64,000 nucleotides of DNA from Agrypnia vestita. Lineage: Eukaryota > Arthropoda > Insecta > Trichoptera > Phryganeidae. Where the stretch lies: the NCBI GenBank assembly GCA_016648135.1, contig JADDOH010023046.1, forward strand, positions 86,551 through 150,550, in the 5' to 3' direction. The notes under the pieces are model-generated. The model had not been told where the DNA came from and ran no database searches. It saw only the letters and a program-made list of their open reading frames with translations. Shown piece by piece: positions 46,904 through 60,100 of this stretch (position 1 is its first letter; each line of letters opens with the position of its first letter). A program made the position numbers and the translations under genes.

Positions 46904-49900
46904 CTATAAAAAATATTTTTAACTTTCAAATAATCAAGAGATGTGAGTTAAAATTGTGAGATATAGAAGTTATAATTATTTTAGTTTTGAAAGCTTATCT
47001 CCTTACAATTTCTTCGGAATCCATATTTGATTATCATACATTCAACAACATTCGGCAACTAACCCATACGAGTACCGTGCATCTCGAATCAAATTGAACA
47101 TACACGTAAGTGGGGAAAAATAAGATGGCTGCAATACCCATTTACAGATGGCAGTAAATAAAACGATCGTGTTAGAGAGGCTTTTGTTGTATACGAAGAA
47201 CAATTGGAAATGAAATGATCAAAATTGCACGGGAACGCAGCGTTTTTCGAAATGAGTTAATTTCAATAAGAGAAGCTGTTAAATGGAGAAAAAAAAAATG
47301 GACAAAGACTAAAAATAACTTTATTCCAGAATATGGGGAGGTTCGTGCAATTCCACATATTCCATATAAATTCAAAATCAAAAAAAACAATAGCACGTAT
47401 AATATAATAGTAAGTATGTCTAGTTTCTAATCTTTTAGCGATCAAAAATGATACATAAACTAACTCTCTTGTCCAAGACATCAAAAACCTTACAAGAGTA
47501 AACAGAACAATTACAATTACTTCAGAATGGTTTGGCACAGTAGAGAATGAAAGAGCTGCTTAAAACAGCAACAAAATTAATTCAAAATATGACCTAATAA
47601 AAATTAGTTGTACTGTAAGAACAATTATTTTTTTTGGACACACGAAACAAAAAGTACACTTAAGCATGTGAAGACAAAATAACTAAAATATTGTAACGTG
47701 ATAATAGAATCGGAGATAAGGGAATTCGGAGAAAAAAGGCACAGTCAGAATCCCTCGCAATGTGTCGAAGACAACAACGCTATGGAACGCCCTACGACAC
47801 TCTGGAATCGTCTACAATACTCGGGAAACGTCTGGAAGCGACGGGGACATTCTCGCAGACACTAGTAATATGGGGATAATGATTATTTTGACGTTTAACC
47901 GACGTGATAAAATTGCGATCGCTGCTCATTAAATTTAAAAAAATTAAAATGAGCAGCGAGCCGCAGCATACGTCAACGGGACCGATGCAACCTGACCTCT
48001 TCCTATGTGAAATATGCGGGAGAGAATGCGCCTCGCAAAGCTCATGAGAAGCGCAGCAACAATACCTAAGTCAGAATGGCGAGGGGATCCTCGATTACGA
48101 AGCCCCGCTACAACACCAACGCGGAGATTAATCGAAGTCTATCTTAATCTCCCGTTTTTGAGCGCTTTGGAAATCCTGTCTGTCATTATGAATATAAGGC
48201 AAGAAAGCAATCCCTTTGTACCCAGCTTTCGTGTGATTCTCGGTGTGGTCAGATTTGGCTCTCGTGATGTGCCGTACATGCCGCCTTCTGTATCCATTAC
48301 TTTCCAGTACCTCAGTAAATCGGCTGGATCCGTGGATACTGCGGTATAAGCGGGAATGAAAAAGCGAGGGAAGCAACAACCAAGAAAACCGCTCCAGATT
48401 ACTCTAAATTCCCACTTAGTTACGCAAAACGGAAAATACGTGAAAGAACACAAGATACATGGAACCAAAGGTATGTGTCCGAAGCGAAGGGAAAAGTTAA
48501 AAGATGTTTTTCCCATCATTCCTGGATGCTCAGAAGCTAAGAGCCTCGGTAACCCCGACCTTTGAACTAACACAGATGCTAGCGGGACATGGCCTATTCG
48601 AGAGTTACCTTCACCGTCTCAAAATAATTAATGACGACACGTGCCCCGGCGACGGAACTGCCTTTCGAGTTGTTTACCACCTGTTGATGCTTTGTCCCAT
48701 TTTCAGCACACAAAGACACAAGCTGCAGGCAGCGCGCAGACAGAAGGACGTCAACTGGAAAGACATCGCAACCGTAATAACTCATAAGGACTTATCACGA
48801 GAGGTGGTATCTTTCATAGAAAATGTAGTCAAAACATTAAAAGTAATAAATAACAAATAAAATAAAAGCATAACGTTATAAGAACGTATAGGAAGGTCCC
48901 CTCAGATCCGACTCCTTCTGAGAGAGGTTTCCCGTGGTTCCCTCTCCACATAGGCAAATGCGAAGGAGTTCCAAGTTCCACGGACAAATCCCTCCCGTTC
49001 CAACAAAGCTGGTAGTATATAGAGCAGAATACCTGAACTCCTATTGAGGTACCTTACAAGCCTTGTACATAGCAAGCAGGCCAAAAATAATTGTAACTCA
49101 TACCTATAAATAAAAAATAACTAGAGGTTTGTGTGGGTCGGCATTCTATAGACTATGTTCAGGACAGTCATCTGTATTTCTTTTCATTCTACATTCAGAA
49201 ATGGTTGTTTATCATATTTTTCTACCTCCATGGTGAATTTTAACTTCTCGTGCAGCATGTTAAGGTCTTTTTGAAAGTAATACAGTTTTTCTTTCCCATA
49301 TGTCCAGATTGCAAAAACATCGCGTCGTCAACGTACCGCCACCAAACCTTTGTAAAACTTCGGCGAGAGAGATCAGATATAAACGGCGTAATATCCCAGA
49401 AAACTACACATCGAAGATTCTGAACGGCCGTGAAAACGGGAGAACGTTTTTTTATTCTTTTTCATATTTAAATATTTGTAATCGGTAAATTTTGTTTTCT
49501 TTTTTGTGCATTTTGTTATATGTATAGATAATATGTCTTTGTGAAGTGTATCAGTTCAGATTAAAAGTGACATTATATTTTATGTTACATCAGTAACAAT
49601 CGTTCGTATTGTCACAGAATTGTACAGTTTTTCTATAATTTCGAGCTATAAGAATAAAGCTGCTTACCAGTGAGTTGAACGTCTGTTTGAAGATCGATCA
49701 AGGCGATGTCGTTGTTAAGGTTATAGGGGTCGAATCCGGGGTGGATGTATAATTTGCGGGTGGTAATCTTCACTGGAGAAGTAGAGAAGTTGGTACTTCC
49801 CAGGTAGACTTGCGCTTGGGTCAAACTGGAAAATACATTTTACTGTTAGGGGGGAGACCTTTTTGACTAGGGGTTGCAGGGTAATCTGGACCACCCACGC

Positions 49901-51110
49901 AGTGGCCTATTGTGATAGGGTGAGTTTCTGCCAGTTTGTGGTGCGTTCTCTCTGTCTATGACGCCTCTTTCTACGCTTCCTGGGGGGACTGCTGTGGCTT
50001 TGGTACGTTAGAGTTCTAAGCGGTTAAATAATATGTAATGGAATAAAAATAAAATAAAAAATTTTATTCTAAAAAAGTTCATATTCATAGACGAGTGATA
50101 AATTGCGAAATAATACGATTGCGAAGTAATATTGTATTAATTAAATTCGTGTTCAGTGACTTTATCAAATTACTAAAATAATGAACCACTAATTAATAAA
50201 TCAATGTTTATGTTTATGTTAGTTAATTTCCAGTATTTTCATTTGTCTTCCAAAGCCACGTCCCGTGACAGCATATTTAAAAGTAATGTACATATTATAT
50301 TTAAAAATATTAATGTAAAATGAAATAATTTTCGTAACCCTGACGACGCCACGGTCGAAAGGTAGTATTTAAATAAGGTGGTGTTCAAAGAAATAGTTGC
50401 ACTATTTCTTTCTATTTACTATATGTATTCATTTTTAAAATTTTTGCTAATTATTAATTGATTTAACTGATGTCTCACATAATTGCATTATGATTATCGC
50501 ATATTAGTTACTTTTTTATTCCCTTTATATTAACTCGTGGCGTCTGCTTGTCTGACGAAAAAATTTTGGATCCATTTTAAACCCCTTTCCCGTGATCCAA
50601 TCGAGCTGAAACTTTGCAAGCAGACTCGTGGCGACGATCAAGAAGATCTATCAAATTTTCGTTAAAAAAAAAAAAAAATTTGGATTTTTCAAATTTGAAT
50701 CTGGAAGACGCGAAACCTGATTATAGTATAATTTTGGATTTTTGGAAATTTTTTATTACTCCCTTTCGTAGCGTCGCACCCTGTAATACATTCGCAATCT
50801 AGCGGAACTTTATTCAAAAATTAAAAAGCAAGCAAATAAAAATTAGTAAAATATATACAGTAGCTAATTACCTAGACTATATGTTTTGATAATTATTTGA
50901 TAAATAACAGAACTGGTTTTCATATGACAACCTGGCAAAGTGACACTTGCATAGGCCGTCATTCTGACATCAACTTTGTTCGTTAATTTGAGTCATTGTC
51001 ATCAAGAAAAAAAGTTAATTTATTTCGAAGTACAGTTACTAATTCACATATATATTTTATCTTCACGTCTATGGCTACTTTACAAAATAAACTGTATTAC
51101 AATATATATA

Positions 51111-51143
<33 letters not shown>

Positions 51144-54100
51144 AAATATATATATATATATATATTAATATATATATATATATATTTTATTGCCAGATAC
51201 AAAGCCAACGAGAAAATAATTTTATTTATTGCTTTGGTTCATATTCTGTAAGATTTCATTAAATTTGGCGGCACGTGTTCATTGCCTTCTAAGTTTCTCG
51301 ACCTGCTTCCATCCTCTAGTTCAGCAGGTTTAGGAGACTGTATAAGATCAGGTAGGCCTTGGAAGTCATTCGAAAATGTATTTCGAAAATCCAAAAGAGA
51401 AAAATTATAGATCTAGTTTCTACAAAAACTCAAGAATAATTAACGGTCGCCACTGAAGTTAGTCTGAGATCATCCGCGAAAAGGGATGCAGCCAATCTAA
51501 TGAAAGAGGTAGCTGCTGAGTCTCCTTACTGAGCTACTCGAATAAAAAAAGCGAGAAAAATTTTTGGCCGCCTTGACACTAATGGTCAATGCCAAATTGA
51601 GTACCCACCAGTATAACACACTGAGACAACAGTCGGGGGGTAAAAATTTAAATATTTATCCAGCTTACCATCTTGTCAAGAAGGCGAAAACAGAGTTCCA
51701 CCCTTCGCAAGATTCGATTAATTACAAAAATTGAAAAAAGTTTTTTTTACAAGGATTTTATCATTTTATTGAATTTGTATTGAAGAAAATGAATTTTTCA
51801 TAATCGATATAAGTTACTGTAATGATAATTAAACTTTTTGCAAAAAATAAGTCAGAAATATTGAAAAAAAAAATGCAAACTTTGATATTGCATATCTCCA
51901 TAACTATTAATATTAGGTCATGGTTGCTTGAATATTTTAGACCAGTAGCCAATTCTTAACAAAGCACTTTCAGGATTTGCGTTAATTACGTGATATATTG
52001 TATACAAAACAAGCTCAATTTGTGCAAATATAAGTCAAATGAACCGACTTTTGTTTTTTTCTTGCATGAAACTCTATGAATTTGAATGGATTTTAGTTAT
52101 GTTTACATATAAAAAATATATTGATGAACATTCAGAAAAAGTTTCATAAAAATCTATTCAGTACATCCGGAGATAAAAATTAAATTAGTATACATTGTAT
52201 TAAGTTTCGCTAAATTTGGAATATATCACAGTGTGCGTCGCCCGACCGAAGCCCAACGCGTAGGTTAAGCGAAAAAAAAAATTTTTCAATTAGTAAATGA
52301 GAAAGGGAGTATTATAAAAACTTGGTTTTTATGGGTTACTTTTTTTCTTCTTATATATAGGTACATGGTAGGTACTTCTTACTATTTAATATATTTAAAA
52401 TATAATGACACTACTCTCCTACTCACGTGTTATATTGCTCATGTAGAAGAGGAATCTATATATTAATTACTCCAACCAATGTCGTTTCTGCATTTGGATA
52501 ATTTCTGTTGCCAGTTTAAAAAAAAACATTTTAGAGTACATTAAAAAGATTAAAAAATATAGGAATACGAACAAACTGATATCAAAAAACATCCAAATCC
52601 AAATTATCGGAAATTAAAATATCGGAATTTATAGATTTTTTAAAATATTTTCGTGGAATCCGTGTATTCAAAACAGCCGACGTAATTGCAGCCAACGGAT
52701 TTTTGTGCTGGCCATACCACAGAATGACGCTTTATGACATTGACAGTAAGTATACGTTTACGCTTTTCTTTTTATTGTTTTTGCATTAATCTTGCTTCAA
52801 TAAACGTTCAAAACGTTTGTTTATTAAACATTTATTACGCTTTATATTTTATTTAAACTGCAAAGTGAACTTAACCTTAGATTCATGAACATTTCTCATA
52901 TAACCTCAAAAGTCTCACAGCGCGTGGCGCGAATGTCATTTTACGTATCATTTTCTCCGTATTTATACATAATAAATATTATTATTTTTCAGAATTCATC
53001 ACAAACCGGCAATTTGAGAAAGAAGAAATGCCAGACGTAGACTGTCAAACATAACAGAAGAGGAATGTGAAAGAAGGAATGCTGACCAGCGGGAACGTAA
53101 AAATGCTAGGCAAAGAGTGTATGCTGAAGGAAGAAATGCGAAATCTTATTTTAAATGTGCCATTAACAATTTTAATTCATGGCCACGGAGAGTACTGTAG
53201 ATCATTGCAAAGCGGTTCATTTTGATGCTGAAATGAGTCTAAAAATTTTAAGGATTTTATTCGTCAGTACAACTGTGCTAATGCATTTGCATCTTTCGGA
53301 GTGCAAATAAGTGACATACCAGGTGTAGGCCCGTATTGTTTAAAAATTTCAGGTGAAGTATATCATAAAACGTCTAGAAGTTTGCAGAGTGATGGAGAGG
53401 TGCCGGCATATGCGCAACTATATGTTTACGATGCGGATGAAGCAGTCAGGGTACGTATGAGCCATCCGTCTAACCTTAGATGTCAACAAAATATAATGGA
53501 AACTATTGATAATGTCATCCGTCGTGTAAGTCCATATGCTCTCCAATACAAAAGGTTGAAAGAAGCGGTTGAGGAAGAAGAATCTATAGTTGCAGAGCAC
53601 GGGGGCCAGATGCGGAATATTCAACTACTCTTTACGCGTTCTTCGTTAGATGACCAAAGAAGGTATAATGCTCCATCTAATAATAATGAAGTCGCCATTG
53701 TGTATGTAGCAGATTACGAAGGTAGGTTACCGCCAAACGTAGATGTTGCTGTTCACCCTAAGAATGTAGGAGGTCTCCAGTGTATTAATATGTTATCAAA
53801 ACATTTAGATCCAATGGTTTTTCCATTGTTATTTCCATCAGGTGAATTTGGTTGTACTCTACAGCCTTAAATAATACAACATTAACTGTATGGTTTAAAC
53901 TTAACCAACAAGATAATGAGGCATGTAATATTAAGTATCAGGATTTAACTAATTTCTATGTTTTTTCTAGCAATAAGCAGTGGAAGAAGAGGCAATGTGG
54001 CGGGGACAAGATTATTGGTCGCATGTCCCCCGTTTCTCCTAGAAATATAGAATTATACCATTTAAGACTTATTCTTTTACAAGTGACTGGCGCTACGTCC

Positions 54101-57100
54101 TTTGAATCTTTGCGGACTGTTAATGGTTGTCTACTTCCTACATTTCGTGATGCAGTACGAGAATTAGGACTCATCGATGATATTGGAGAATGGCAGCGTT
54201 GCATGGCTGAAGCTTCAAAGTATATGATGCCCAAAGCTCTTCGCGACCTATTTGTCTTATTAATGATTCATTGCCTCCCACCAGATCCGTTGCAGCTGTG
54301 GAACGATTTCAAAGATTTGATGTCAGAAGACTTTAGTCGTCAAGGTGCTACTGCAGAAATTGCACAAAATTGTTCCCTTTTGTATATTCAAAAGGCATTA
54401 ATAAATGAAAATTCTTCTTGCACATCACAGGGTTTGCCGGGACCAGATTACAGCAATACTTATAATGAAGTGGTTGATATTAATTTAGCATTAGAAAGTT
54501 CTTTAGGGTTAGAGATAGCTTGAAAACTCAATCGAGAACAACATTGTGCTTTCGACAGTATATTAAGTAAAAAATTTCAGATGTACCTGAAACAAAAAAA
54601 TGTTTCTTTATTGACGGTCCTGGTGGCACAGGTAAAACGTTCCTTTATAAGACTATTATACATACTTGAAGAGGAAGATCTAAGAAAGTTTTATCTGTTG
54701 CTTGGACAGGAATATCAGCAATTTTATTACCAGGTGGACGTACATGTCACATGGCTTTTAATTTACTTCTTGATTTATAGAATAACACAACATGCAGAGT
54801 GACATCCAAGAACCGTGCAATTATAAGTGCAGCTGATGTTATCATCTGGGATGAAGCACCGATGGCGCCAGTTAGATATAATTGTACGTACTCTGTGCGA
54901 TATAATGGGTAATAATGATATTTTTGGCAATAAAGTAATCATTTTGGGCGGCGACTAGACAAATTCTACCAGTTTCTCGAAGGGCTTCTCGCGGTCAGTT
55001 AGTAGCGACATCTATTAAAAACAGCCAACATTGGAAAAATTTTACTATTTTCAATTTGAAAACTAATGTCCCCGCTTTAGAAGGTGAAAATTCATTTACA
55101 CAGTGGCTTTTAGATTTAGGCGATGGAAAGCTGCCTCCTGTGGAAGGAAAGTATGCGTCATCAGTGCTTATTCCAAATGAAAGTGTAAGTCAAAATGTTG
55201 TTCAAAGCATATATAATGAAGTACATTCTATAGCGGATGTTCCCCTAATGAGTAAACGAACGATACTGTGTCCAAAGAATGAATATGCTCGATTGGTTAA
55301 CGAAGATGTACTCGGGCGTTTAGAAGGTCCAATCTTTACATTTTATTATGTGGATAGTATTAAAGATGATGGTCGTGAAATGGACTACAAAATGATATAT
55401 TTTTAAAATACATTTATTTATCAATAATCATTAAACTAAAATGCTATGTAATTTATTAATAAATAAGACGCTGTAATTTTATCGATAAAAATAAATACAA
55501 AGAAGAATTCGACAGCTGTTTCATTTTTTGTATGTCACTGACAGCTACCATAGACAGTAAAACCTGATTTTTTCACTGAAATTTTGTCTGTCACTGACAG
55601 CTACCATAGACACTAAAACCTGATTTTTTTCTCCTCAATGTTGATGAATTCATTATTTTTAAACCAGCCAAACTTAAAAACTCAGAGTTGACAGCATCAC
55701 AATATTATACAGTAACTGTCAAGAAACAAAAAAAGAAATATTGCTTACTTCAGAATACGGCCAATTATCAAATTCTATTAACTTTGTAACAGTAAGGAAA
55801 TCAATTGTGTTTGTTGCAGAGCAAACACAAACGACCGTCATTGGCCGCGAAGCGGCCACAATAGCAAGAATGGAAATTTTCCAGATACATTTGGCCGCGA
55901 AGCGGCTGACGTAGGCATAGGTAAACAATTGTGTTTGCTGCACAGCAAACACAATTGGCCGCGCAGCGGCCATGGCTGGCCGCGGAGCGGCCGTCATTGG
56001 CCGCGAAGCGGCCACAATAGCCGCCCGCAGGGCCTAGCAGTAAGCAATCGGCGAAGCCGATTGCTTTCCTGCTAGTACAACTGTAAAAACCGTCAGAATG
56101 TTGTAAAAAAAATGTGTTTATATATTAATACTAGGTTTACGGCACCCGTCAAATTGACGGATTTCCGATTTGCTTTGTAAATTTTACTAAACAGGCAGAA
56201 ATTTTTTCTGATTTTTTCAAATGACTTTTTATAATGGATCAGTACAAATATATTTACAGTTTTTTTTATTCGGAAACCTCTTATTTTAGAAAATCTTGTT
56301 GCTTTATACCAATCTCTACGGACACCCGTCAAATTGACGGATTTGGTAGATTAAAGAATATTCCTTTTGAATTCGTCCCATTTGTGAAATTATTACTTTT
56401 GAAACAACATAATCATATTTCTACAATTTGTGTGAAGCAATGAATAAAGAAAGTCATCGATGTTTTTGTTTCAAACACAAATTACAAGAACCTATGCGCT
56501 GCGTAACGCATTTGGAGCATTATGATTTATGGGGCAATAAAAAATGGGCTCTTCAAGGGTTGATTTCTGGCAAAGTTGACCATATGACAATCTTCAGTTT
56601 TAGAATTGTAGTCTCTGTGTGAAGACGTATATCAAGTTTTAAAAATTTATCAATGCGTATAAATATTTACAAAGAAATAATCTACATATTGTAAGAATTT
56701 TTAATTTGCAATTTTCTAATAATTACTAATTACTTTTGGAATAATATTTATTTTATCTTCACCCATTTTTAGCAATCATGAGTAAATCAAGAAAGTATTT
56801 GGAATTATTGATAGAAAATTTCTAACATCGATGAAGAACATTCCGGTACTAGTTCTGAAGAAAGAGCATTTAAAAGTGAAAGTGAACATGAATCCGAGAC
56901 TTCCAAATCCTTCTACAGCAAAATGACAGAAGAATCATCAGAAGAAGAAAACATTCCAGGTCTTGGTAAAAAAAGAATGCGCATTTCCTCAAGCACCGAC
57001 TCCGAGAAAAAGTCATCCACCTCCAAAAGCAATACGACAGAACTACTTGCTGTCGATGGAACACAATGGATGGGCTTTGAAGCAAGTGGGTCCAGCGGTA

Positions 57101-60100
57101 GACTGCCCATTCTCACAATATTCAAAGGTGTCGCAGGACCGACTGGATATTCCAAAAGAAATGTGATGTCGGGACATGTGCGAACTGCCTTCGAACTAAT
57201 AATTGATACGCGCATGTTAGAACATATCAAAGACTGCACAGAAACAGAAGCGCGTCGTATTCTAAAAAAGAATTAAACCATTTCAATTGAACAATTGAGG
57301 ACTTCAGTTAAATAAATCATTTAATACGAAAAAACGAAGTACTTATGTGCATCCGTCAATTTGACGGGTGCCGAAGAGATGGGTATATAAAAAATGCTCG
57401 TAAACCTAGTGTTAAATAAAAGAAAATTAAAAAATAAAATAAATTCATGGTTTGTTTCGCTGAGAGGATCTGATACGAGAGTAACCACTTATACAGGGTT
57501 ATTTGTAAAACATTAATAACCTCGCAGGATTATACTCCTGCCTTGATTATGAGTCGAAAATTTTCTAGCTATATAGGTTAAGGAGATATGCGACATCAAA
57601 GTTTGCATTTTTTTTTTCATTATTTCTGATTTATTTTTTGTAAAACGTTGGAATATCATTACAGTAACTTATATCGAAAGTGAAAAAATCATCCCCTTTA
57701 ATACAAGTCAAATAAAAAAATAAAAACCTTCGAATTCCAATAGGAATTTATTCAGGGTTTTTATCATTTTATTTAACTTGTATTGAAACGAATGAATTTT
57801 TCGTAATTGATATTAGTTACTGTAATGACAGTCCAACGTTTTACAAAAAATAAGTCAGAAATATTGAAAAAAAAATGCAAACTTTGATGTCGCATATCTC
57901 CTGAACTATTGATATTGGGTCATAATAGCTTGAACATTTTCGACTCATAATCAAGGCAGGAATATAGCCCTGCGAGGTTATTAATGTTTTACAAATAACC
58001 CTGTATAAGAATTCCAGGAAATGGTGGGTACCTTTTGACTACTTCGGGGCGAGACTTATATTAAATTTATTTATTTATTACGTAAATATTACTATAGAGA
58101 AAGGTTTTGATCGAAAATAAGATTGAATGGATAAGATAGATTTATTCCATAGATATTGTTGTATCCATAGTATAGTGTTAGTATTTGAAGTAAACAATTA
58201 CAGTCTTTCTTAATATATTGAATCGATCAAGAACATTTTACGATTCGTCAATATTCTTACTATTTTCAAAATAAGCTAAAAACTCGTCTATGAAAATAGG
58301 ACTAAATTGCTGGTGTCCAGGAATGTGAACCACCAGATCACTAGAGCGTCATGACCATTATCAACAAGCTACTCAATATTACGCTACAGCTATGCAACTG
58401 TTAGTTATAGATGTTATGTGTACCTAACTCTTGTAACAAAATTAATAAAGGTGTTATTGTCGCCAGGGGCATCGTAGTGTTTTTGACAGCAACAACTCCA
58501 AGCACAAGAGGTAGTCTCCATTTGGAGAGGTAACAGCCTTTATGTATTTTTTTATTATAAATATAAAAAATAATTAAAACATAAACAAAGTTTATGTATT
58601 AATTCTATTTTTAATAGACTAGAATAAAATAAAATGCAGTAAAGTGTACGTTATATTAAATCAATAAAAATAAAATTAAAAAATGTATTTTTTATTTAAA
58701 GTGATTCGAGTTTCCGTTATTTGCAAAGTTCATTTTATTTAATTAATATAATTAATATAAATTAACTTTGTTTAAACCACTTATTTATTGAAAAAAATCA
58801 ACATGTTTCGAAGCCAATGGCTTCTTCATCAGGAAAAAAAATAAATCATTTTATTTGTTTTTTTGTCTTTGTGTGCTTGAGTGCAGATTTTAATAACCAA
58901 CTTTAAATTTTGTATCATTTGAGAGTCATGCATAGGGTCATGTTCCACATAGTAATAACATTAAGAGAGTCATGCATAGGGTCATGTTCCACATAGTAAT
59001 AACATTAAGTAGTTATAAAGGTAAGCTTACTAGTACTTGAGATTCCTGCATTCAAGGGTCAAGTTTTACATAGATTTAAGGTTAATTTTACCTATACAGG
59101 CAATGAGCAGCATGTTCTACGTAGTTTTAAAGGAAAACTTACTCATACAGACAATGAGCAGCTGTCACCACCCATCTGGTGCTGATGAGGGAACCTCCGC
59201 AAGAAAACTTGTTGCCGGCGTCATCAGAGATGAAGAGGAACGCCTGGTGGGGGAATTGCCCAGGTTCCGCTGGCCATCCCTGGATGATGTAACCACCTAA
59301 AACGTCAATCAAATTTAGATAAAATTCCTCCGATATTCCACTGTATCCTAGATCAAATTTCATTCTATCCTGTCCAGGGTTCAATAACAGTATCATGATC
59401 GTGGTCCAGCAGACGAACTGTCATCACTGGAGACCTCAGCAGGTCTTTTTTTCTTTTTTTTCAACATTTCTTGTCGCTATTTGTGACCTATTATAATGTT
59501 CCTCAGCATTGGTTATTGCATTTAACATTGGCGTAAATAAGTAGCTCGTCTGAGCATACCCGCTGTCACCGAGGAGGATGCCTGAGACCGTTCCTTCTTC
59601 AAACTTGCTACGACAGCTGCTATTATAGAAAATTCTTGAGTCGTGTGCGGAACCCGGCCATCTGGCAAGAATGTCAAATATTTCCATCCTCGGACCGGAT
59701 ACTACTTGCACATTCAGCGAGAACCACCCTTTCCTATTCCTAAATATTTCCCCTCTGGCTCTCGTAGGGCTTTCGATGGGAATGTGGGTGCGATCAATGC
59801 ATCCCACCACTCCTGGAAATCGCGCTTTTTGATAAAATAGCCCTCGGTTTTCACATAGGACCTGGGACGACCGAGGGAATTTAACAAAATGTTTGCCTTG
59901 CTGCGCCAGTTGACGGGTAATGGTTCGCACGATTCTGCAAGAAGTTGGCTGGCTTATTGCGTGGAGATCTCCAGCAACAGTCTGAAAAAATATGTTATAG
60001 ATAATTGCCGATAAAATACTTTAAAGATTGTGTTGTTTTGTTTCTGAAATCCCCATATTTAGAATATTTTGAGTTTGTCCAAATTTTAAGAACAGTACTG

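Larger units (their letters stand above)
50778..52234. mobile_element. 1.46-kb TIR DNA element nested in R5
   Basis: Terminal inverted repeats: ACCCTGTAATACATTCGC at the left against ACACTGTGATATATTCCA (reverse complement of the right end), continuing to AGCGGAAC / AGCGAAAC over about 31 bp. GCGTCGC at 50771-50777 and 52235-52241 is the 7-bp (perhaps 8-bp) target duplication. It contains a TA microsatellite (51104-51190) and half of a long-TIR MITE (51725-51950). No transposase was seen. Confidence 0.8.
50515..52350. mobile_element. repeat family R5 copy split by an insertion
   Basis: 50515-50777 matches the left part of 24420-24745, and 52235-52350 matches the remainder (GCGTCGCCCGACC, GAAAGGGAGTATTATAAAAA, GGGTTACTTTTTT). 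The two halves flank the TIR element at 50778-52234. Confidence 0.85.
52990..56075 (+). mobile_element. Helitron, RepHel-derived, internally deleted
   Basis: Helitron-like N-terminal and Pif1-helicase coding sequence (53030-55406) is followed by palindrome-rich DNA and a 3' end. AGCAATCGGCGAAGCCGATT is a perfect hairpin and CTAG|T at 56072-56076 is the CTRR terminus. The 5' TC end was not pinned down; the start given is approximate. It is inserted in intron 3 of the protease. Confidence 0.85.
56129..57411 (+). mobile_element. piggyBac-like element, internally deleted
   Basis: TTAA at 56125-56128 and 57412-57415 is the target duplication. The ends are TACTAGGTTTACG and (reverse complement of the right end) CACTAGGTTTACG. 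ACCCGTCAAATTGACGG-type palindromic repeats lie inside both ends and again at 56324-56341. Only the N-terminal part of the transposase remains, so the copy is non-autonomous. Confidence 0.9.

Noticed and set aside
48139..48573. 144-codon minus-strand ORF as a gene.
   Set aside because: It is antisense to LINE C-terminal sequence with recognisable motifs on plus.
50976..51251. 91-codon ORF rich in Tyr/Ile repeats.
   Set aside because: Translation of the TA microsatellite.
53418..53624. Minus-strand ORF as a separate gene.
   Set aside because: Shadow of the Helitron frame on plus.
55719..56015. 98-codon Ala/Arg/Pro-rich minus ORF as a protein gene.
   Set aside because: It reads through the Helitron palindrome cluster; its repeats are the hairpins.
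56428..56622. The Cys/His-containing ORF as the piggyBac C-terminal zinc finger.
   Set aside because: It lies before, not after, the transposase start and the spacing of Cys and His does not fit the usual piggyBac C-terminal domain.
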